Source: Nonomuraea wenchangensis (GTDB taxonomy: Bacteria > Actinomycetota > Actinomycetes > Streptosporangiales > Streptosporangiaceae). From it: a DNA stretch of 64,000 nucleotides. Positions 60,801 to 64,000 of this stretch are shown here, piece by piece. Location: assembly GCF_900111685.1 (NCBI RefSeq), contig NZ_FOHX01000011.1:186001-250000 (forward strand). Direction: 5' to 3'. The stretch's first letter is position 1; every line of letters begins with the position of its first letter. The notes beneath the pieces are model-generated. The model ran no database searches, was not told the DNA's origin, and was given only the letters and a program-made list of their open reading frames with translations. The translations under genes and the position numbers were made by a program.

Positions 60801-61694
60801 TTGGGCACGGGTGATGGTGCGCCACTGATGCTGGGCGTCCGCGACGATCACGGTGCCGTCACTGAACTCCACCTCGTAGCAGGGGCGGCCGTGCATCACC
60901 TCAGTGGCCGCCACGATCCTGGTGGGCCTGCCGTCCGCGCCGATCAGCCGGTCACCCACCTTGACGTCGCCCATGGTCGTCCATCCGTCGGGCGTGGGCA
61001 GCGGCGTGTCGAGCGCCAGCGCCTTCCCGATCGCGGGTCGGGCGGCGACCACGATCATCTGGCCGGGGTGGAGGCCGTTGGTGAGCTGGTCGAGGTCCTG
61101 GAAGCCGGTGGGCACGCCGACCATCTGGCCGCCGCGGCTGCCGATGGCCTCCAGCTCGTCGAGGGCGCCCGGCATGATGTCGGCCAGGGGGGCGTAGTCC
61201 TCGGAGGTGCGGCGCTCGGTGACCTTGTAGATCTCGGCCTGGGCGCGGTCGACGAGGTCGTCGACCTCTTCGTTCTGGCCGCCGTAGCCGTAGGAGACGA
61301 TGCGGGTGCCGGCCTCGATGAGGCGGCGGAGGATCGCCTGCTCGCGGACGATCTTGGCGTAGTAGCCGGCGTTGGCGGCCGTGGGGACGACGGCCGTGAG
61401 CGTGTGGAGGTAGGCGGCGCCGCCCACGCGGGCCATCTCGCCGCGCTTCTGCAGCTCGTCGAAGACGGTGACGGCGTCGGCGGGCTCGCCTCGGCCGTAG
61501 AGGTCGGTGATGACCTCGTAGACCATCTGGTGAGCGGGGCGGTAGAAGTCGTCGGCGCGGATGATCTCGACCACGTCGGCGATGGCGTCCTTGGACAGCA
61601 GCATGCCGCCGAGGACCGACTGCTCCGCCTCGATGTTGTGCGGCGGCGTGCGCTCGAAACCGGGCCCCGCCGGGATCTCTTCGTCAATGCTCAC
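57864..61694 (-). CDS. dnaB: replicative DNA helicase DnaB with two inteins
   Basis: A 1276-codon frame from GTG 61694 (MSIDEEIPAGPGFERTPPHN). Mature helicase is 451 residues: 1-224, 723-889 and 1217-1276. The N-terminal domain is at 14-120, and Walker A (AARPAIGK-ST) is split after K224 by intein 1. Walker B FVVIDYLQLMSS is at 823-834 and motif QVSDLRESG-SIEQDADMV is split after G889 by intein 2. Only spliced protein could hydrolyse ATP and unwind DNA at the fork. GAGGGGGC precedes the GTG. It is divergent from the MATE gene. Confidence 0.96.
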   Translation of the reverse strand: MSIDEEIPAGPGFERTPPHNIEAEQSVLGGMLLSKDAIADVVEIIRADDFYRPAHQMVYEVITDLYGRGEPADAVTVFDELQKRGEMARVGGAAYLHTLTAVVPTAANAGYYAKIVREQAILRRLIEAGTRIVSYGYGGQNEEVDDLVDRAQAEIYKVTERRTSEDYAPLADIMPGALDELEAIGSRGGQMVGVPTGFQDLDQLTNGLHPGQMIVVAARPAIGKALALDTPLPTPDGWTTMGDVKVGDRLIGADGRPTRIVAATEVMHGRPCYEVEFSDGTVIVADAQHQWRTITRAQRKQRRSGPSYHWAREAVEKVRIAYEAALGDRERLVTHQEALQLVGEEFRHVLHVVQKQVGMADKVVASVGGAMRSYEWRTPAYRAIDLFAALHARVTTPKNATITAVPRQTVTTEEIAATLRTSDGRPNHAVAVTAPFDLDERALPLAPYALGIWLGDGHSAGARISTADPEVITNLEAEGLCVTRVGSSISYQLTLPAPDSPAGRTCVVCGQEFVPRTSQVRTCGRSCGGRARFVSAPVPVPTCPDCGAPTSGLRRCQACHRSHGTVQGILRTLGVLHDKHIPAAYLRGSEGQRRALLAGLLDSDGHVNTGGQIQFAVTNRRLAADVHELILSLGYKATMRTKQVRGRSADSSTVYMINFTASDKLFRLPRKAIRQTGEARPSTRLRYIVDVRAIASRPVRCVQVDNDDHMYLAGRTCIPTHNSTLGLDFARSAAIKNGMTTVIFSLEMSRNEITMRLLSAEARVALHAMRSGMMSDEDWTRLARRMSEVAEAPLFIDDSPNMSMMEIRAKCRRLKQRNDLRFVVIDYLQLMSSPKKTESRQNEVSEISRAIKLLAKELEVPVIAISQLNRGPEQRTDKRPQVSDLRESGCLTAGTRVLRADTGAETSLGELLESGARDIPVWSLDEKLRLVPRTMTHVFPSGTKEVFLLRLSSGREIEATANHPFMTFDGWRPLGELAPGARVAAPRHVSAPRGLQEWPDDQVTLHAHLAGEGGAVPEGVFSLPKRQIALFLRGLWASGGQVGWDDEVGEARLSCTSTSRRLVDDVARLLLRFNVMTRIEEVRQAHRLWVTGADNQLRFLDDIGVAGERFEPQAGRCAAALRRLVGDTGAGAVPRQVWDLVGDSLAVRGATKGAPGPERLRRISTILDDADLELLATNDVFWDEVASVESLGEQPVYDATVLGTHNFVANGISVHNSIEQDADMVILLHREDAYERESPRAGEADLIVAKHRNGPTATVTVAFQGHYSRFVDMAQH
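58047..59027 (-). other. intein 2 in DnaB: class 1 type, decayed endonuclease
   Basis: Residues 890-1216 (327 aa) at the same position as the Synechocystis DnaB intein. It starts with Cys890 and ends VHN before extein Ser1217. Block B is ATANHPF and block F VYDATVLGTHNFVANG. The middle has one degenerate dodecapeptide FLRGLWASGGQVG with the acidic catalytic residue gone and no good partner motif, so the endonuclease is probably dead while splicing is kept. Confidence 0.9.
59529..61022 (-). other. intein 1 in DnaB: class 3 type, with LAGLIDADG endonuclease
   Basis: Residues 225-722 (498 aa). It begins with Ala, so it has no nucleophile at position 1, but has the class 3 triplet: W291 in ADAQHQW (block B), C701 in RPVRCVQVD (block F) and T720 in IPTHN (block G). 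The last residue N722 precedes extein Ser723. A LAGLIDADG endonuclease lies inside (LGIWLGDGHSAG and LLAGLLDSDGHVN), with a cysteine-rich insertion between the two motifs. Confidence 0.9.
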
Positions 61695-61795
61695 CGCGCC
61701 CCCTCGAACAACCTTGCAGGCGGTCGCACCACCCCCACTTGTAGTCGACCGGTCTGACAGTTTCCCGGACCTGGGGCCCGGACGCCAACGTGGCC

Positions 61796-61924
61796 TGTGG
61801 ACAACCCTGTGGTCAAGCTGTGTACGACTGCCCCCAACATGTGAAATGCCTGTGGATGACGCCTGGGGATAACTTCTGAGGATTTCCGTCAGCAAGCCTT
61901 CTACCTGCGGAAACGTTGTCCACC
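61796..61924. promoter_or_regulatory. DnaA-box-like cluster upstream of dnaB
   Basis: TGTGGACAA (61796-61804) is an exact complement of TTGTCCACA, the streptomycete DnaA box. TGTGGATGA (61851-61859), TGGGGATAA (61864-61872) and TTGTCCACC (61916-61924) are near matches. All lie in the 286-base dnaB-MATE intergenic region. Clustering suggests DnaA binding and replication-linked control of dnaB. Confidence 0.5.
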
Positions 61925-61960
61925 GGCTGTGGAGGAAAGAAAGTTGGCGCCGCATGTCGT

Positions 61961-61991
61961 GTAATGGGCATAATGGATGAATGCCCATTAC
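61961..61991. promoter_or_regulatory. 11-bp inverted repeat over the MATE start codon
   Basis: GTAATGGGCAT (61961-61971) and ATGCCCATTAC (61981-61991) are perfect arms with a 9-base spacer. The right arm begins with the ATG of the MATE gene. CATAAT at 61969-61974 could be the -10 box, giving a leaderless mRNA. No ribosome binding site is seen. A repressor here would cover promoter and start codon. Confidence 0.6.
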
Positions 61992-63282
61992 GTCCAGAGA
62001 CAGGGAGATTCTCCGGCTGGCGATCCCGGCGTTCGGCGCGCTGGTGGCCGAGCCGCTCTTCCTGCTCGCCGACTACGCCATCGTGGGCCACGGCCTCGGC
62101 ACCACGGCGGTGGGCGCGCTGGGCGTGGCGGGAGCCGTGCTCGGGACGCTCATGAACCTGTGCGTCTTCCTCGCCTACGGCACCACGGCCTCCGTCGCCC
62201 GACAGACCGGGGCGGGCCGGCGCGACCGGGCGATGCGCAGCGGCGTGGACGGCGTCTGGCTGGCCCTCGCCATCGGCGTGGCGCTGATCGCGGTCGTCTG
62301 GCCGCTGGCCCCGGCCCTGGTGAGCCTGTTCGGCGCGGACCCGGGCCAGTCCGCGGAGGCGGTGACGTACCTGCGGATCAGCCTGTTCGGCGCGCCCGGG
62401 ATGCTGGTCGTGCTGGCCGGCACCGGCGTGCTGCGCGGGCTCCAGGACACGTTCACGCCCCTGGCCGTGGCCGTCGGCTCGTTCGCGCTCAACGCGGCGC
62501 TGAACGCCTGGTTCGTGCTGGGGCTCGACTGGGGCATCGCCGGGTCGGCGTGGGGCACAGTGCTGGCCCAGACGCTCGGCGGGGCCGTCTACCTGGTCGT
62601 GGTGGCGAGGGGCGCGCGGCGGCTCGGCACCTCGCTCGTCCCGAGCCTGGGGGGCATCAGGCAGGCGGGCACGGCGGGGCTCGCCCTCCTCGTACGCACC
62701 GTGTGCCTGCGCGTCGTGCTGGTCGCGGCCACGATGATCGCCACCAGGATGGGCCAGGCCGAGCTGGCCGCGTACGCCATCGCCACCCAGGTGTGGACGC
62801 TGCTCGCCTTCGCCCTGGACGCCATCGCCATCGCGGGCCAGGCCATCACCGGCCGCTCGCTCGGCGCCGGGGACGTGGCCGCCACCAGGGCGGCCACCAG
62901 GCGCATGGTCCAGTGGGGCCTCTGGTCGGGCGCGGTGCTCGGCCTGCTGGTGCTGCTCGCGCGCCCGCTGGTGCCCGGGCTGTTCGACGCCGACCCACAG
63001 GTGACGGAGCTGCTGCTGGCGCTGCTGTGGCCGGTGGCGCTGTTCCAGCCGGTGTGCGGGATCGTGTTCGTGCTGGACGGGGTGCTCATCGGGGCGGGCG
63101 ACCAGCGCTATCTGGCGTGGGCGGGGGTGTGGACGACGCTGGCGTACCTGCCGGCCGCCTTCCTCGCCTCCGGGCTCGGCGTGGTCGCCCTGTGGTGCGC
63201 GCTCGGGGTGTGGATGATCGCCCGGCTCGTCACCCTCACCAGGCGGGCGGCGGGCACCGCCTGGCTGGTGACCGGGGCGTAA
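61981..63282 (+). CDS. MATE family efflux transporter (DinF subfamily)
   Basis: A 433-residue membrane protein with twelve predicted helices in two six-helix bundles. RLAIPAFGALVAEPLFLLAD near residue 12 is the usual DinF opening. It exports drugs or metabolites in exchange for protons or sodium. A MATE gene beside dnaB is a conserved actinobacterial arrangement as I recall it. The ATG has no ribosome binding site; a palindrome overlaps it. Confidence 0.93.
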   Translation: MPITSRDREILRLAIPAFGALVAEPLFLLADYAIVGHGLGTTAVGALGVAGAVLGTLMNLCVFLAYGTTASVARQTGAGRRDRAMRSGVDGVWLALAIGVALIAVVWPLAPALVSLFGADPGQSAEAVTYLRISLFGAPGMLVVLAGTGVLRGLQDTFTPLAVAVGSFALNAALNAWFVLGLDWGIAGSAWGTVLAQTLGGAVYLVVVARGARRLGTSLVPSLGGIRQAGTAGLALLVRTVCLRVVLVAATMIATRMGQAELAAYAIATQVWTLLAFALDAIAIAGQAITGRSLGAGDVAATRAATRRMVQWGLWSGAVLGLLVLLARPLVPGLFDADPQVTELLLALLWPVALFQPVCGIVFVLDGVLIGAGDQRYLAWAGVWTTLAYLPAAFLASGLGVVALWCALGVWMIARLVTLTRRAAGTAWLVTGA

Positions 63283-63349
63283 TCGTCCCGTGCTTGCTGT
63301 TGTCCAAGTGGTGAGACAGAGTCGGAGCGTTCCCTGAGCGGGGTGTTCC

Positions 63350-64000
63350 TTGACCAGTATCTTGCGACGACTGCCGCCCTCCGCGGCCACCGGCTTACGC
63401 ACCGGCGCCCGGCACAGTCTGGCAGAGGTCTACCGACCGGCCGACCTCGTCGTGCTCGGCCTCGGCGTGATGATCGGCGCCGGCATCTTCTCCGTCGCCG
63501 GGCGGCAGGCCGCGACCGCGGCCGGGCCTGGCGTGATCCTCTCCTTCATGATCGCGGGCATCGCGTGCCTGCTCGCCTGCCTGTGCTACGCCGAGCTGTC
63601 GTCCACCATCCCGGCCTCGGGCAGCGCCTACACCTTCACCTACGTCATCTTCGGCGAGGTCTGGGCCTGGGTCATCGGCTGGGCGCTGATCCTGGAGCTG
63701 CAGCTCGCCGCCGCCGTCGTGGCCCGCGCGTGGGGCGAGATCGCGGTCGGCGCGCTGGCGAACGCCGGCGTCCGCCTCCCCTCCCCCGGCCGGGTCGCCG
63801 ACCTGCTCGTACTGGCGATCCTGGTGCTGCTCACCGGCGTGGTCGCGCTCAGCGCCCGGGTCGGGCTGCGCGCGCTGTGGGTCATGGTGGCGGCCAAGCT
63901 GCTCGCGATCGGCGCGGTCATCGTCGTGGGCCTGCCGCACCTGGACGCCCGCAACTTCGGCGACTTCTACGTCCCGCCGAAGACCCTCGCCACCGCTCCC
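63350..64000 (+). CDS. APC family amino acid permease (3' partial)
   Basis: A frame starting at TTG 63350 after GAGCGGGG and running open to the window end (217 codons seen). After a short soluble start, helix 1 has VVLGLGVMIGAGIFSVAG, the substrate-binding motif of the APC fold, followed by ACLLACLCYAELSSTIPASG, with about five helices visible. Family members of this cationic amino acid transporter type are about 450-500 residues, so half is missing. The in-frame stop at 63335 limits the start. Confidence 0.88.
   Translation, partial: MTSILRRLPPSAATGLRTGARHSLAEVYRPADLVVLGLGVMIGAGIFSVAGRQAATAAGPGVILSFMIAGIACLLACLCYAELSSTIPASGSAYTFTYVIFGEVWAWVIGWALILELQLAAAVVARAWGEIAVGALANAGVRLPSPGRVADLLVLAILVLLTGVVALSARVGLRALWVMVAAKLLAIGAVIVVGLPHLDARNFGDFYVPPKTLATAP

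Overview
The window is about 70 percent GC, uses many GTG starts and is packed with actinomycete-type regulators (AfsR/SARP, XRE-TPR, HxlR, YtrA-like GntR, SoxR). It carries SRP RNA, two serine tRNAs and a set of core genes (asd-ask, DUF5063-recR-ybaB, dnaX, tadA, upp, dnaB). This points to a chromosomal segment of a filamentous actinobacterium, probably Streptosporangiales (Nonomuraea-like). That placement is inferred from family composition, not from a search. The density of replication and housekeeping genes suggests an origin-proximal part of the chromosome, but dnaA and oriC are not in the window.

Layout: 1-3462 holds a TauT/NitT-type ABC transporter end (ATPase, permease) with a coupled Rrf2 regulator, then a CooC-like P-loop ATPase and a SCO5389-family protein. 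3431-8349 holds a luciferase-like oxidoreductase, rnhB, a LysR regulator divergent from a PLP aminotransferase, and an acetyltransferase. 8508-17990 holds a 1012-residue AfsR-type regulator, an NPPF methyltransferase, a small zinc ribbon, a 2-hydroxyacid dehydrogenase lacking its catalytic His, a GNAT-TetR pair divergent from HxlR, SURF1 and a tyrosine phosphatase. 18188-24139 holds an amidohydrolase, a YkvA protein, a TetR-LLM-amidase cluster and a secreted M15-like zinc peptidase candidate. 24259-32927 is core: asd-ask (with an internal start for the ask beta chain), DUF5063-recR-ybaB, a GAF regulator inserted before dnaX, SRP RNA and tRNA-Ser(GGA). 33028-40077 is more accessory: orphan genes next to the tRNA, an ArsR-SRPBCC fusion, a quinone oxidoreductase, a threonine-aldolase-type lyase, NUDIX and GNAT remnants, and a serine hydrolase. 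40276-46457 holds membrane proteins, a zinc metallopeptidase, tRNA-Ser(CGA), tadA with two paralogous associated proteins, upp, and a 52-residue small protein coupled to a PH-domain protein. 46554-57618 holds regulators, a second-type sliding clamp, a DesK/DesR-like two-component system divergent from an ABC-2 exporter, SoxR, a Usp protein, and a YtrA-type GntR-ABC operon behind a 36-bp perfect palindrome. 57864-64000 holds dnaB, a MATE exporter and the start of an amino-acid permease.

The most striking object is dnaB. Its 1276-codon reading frame contains two inteins, one splitting the Walker A lysine from the following serine and one at the conserved ESG/SIEQD site. The first carries the Trp-Cys-Thr signature of class 3 inteins, a LAGLIDADG endonuclease and a cysteine-rich insertion. 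The second is a Cys1 intein with a decayed endonuclease. The helicase must lose both to work, and its upstream region has DnaA-box-like sites.
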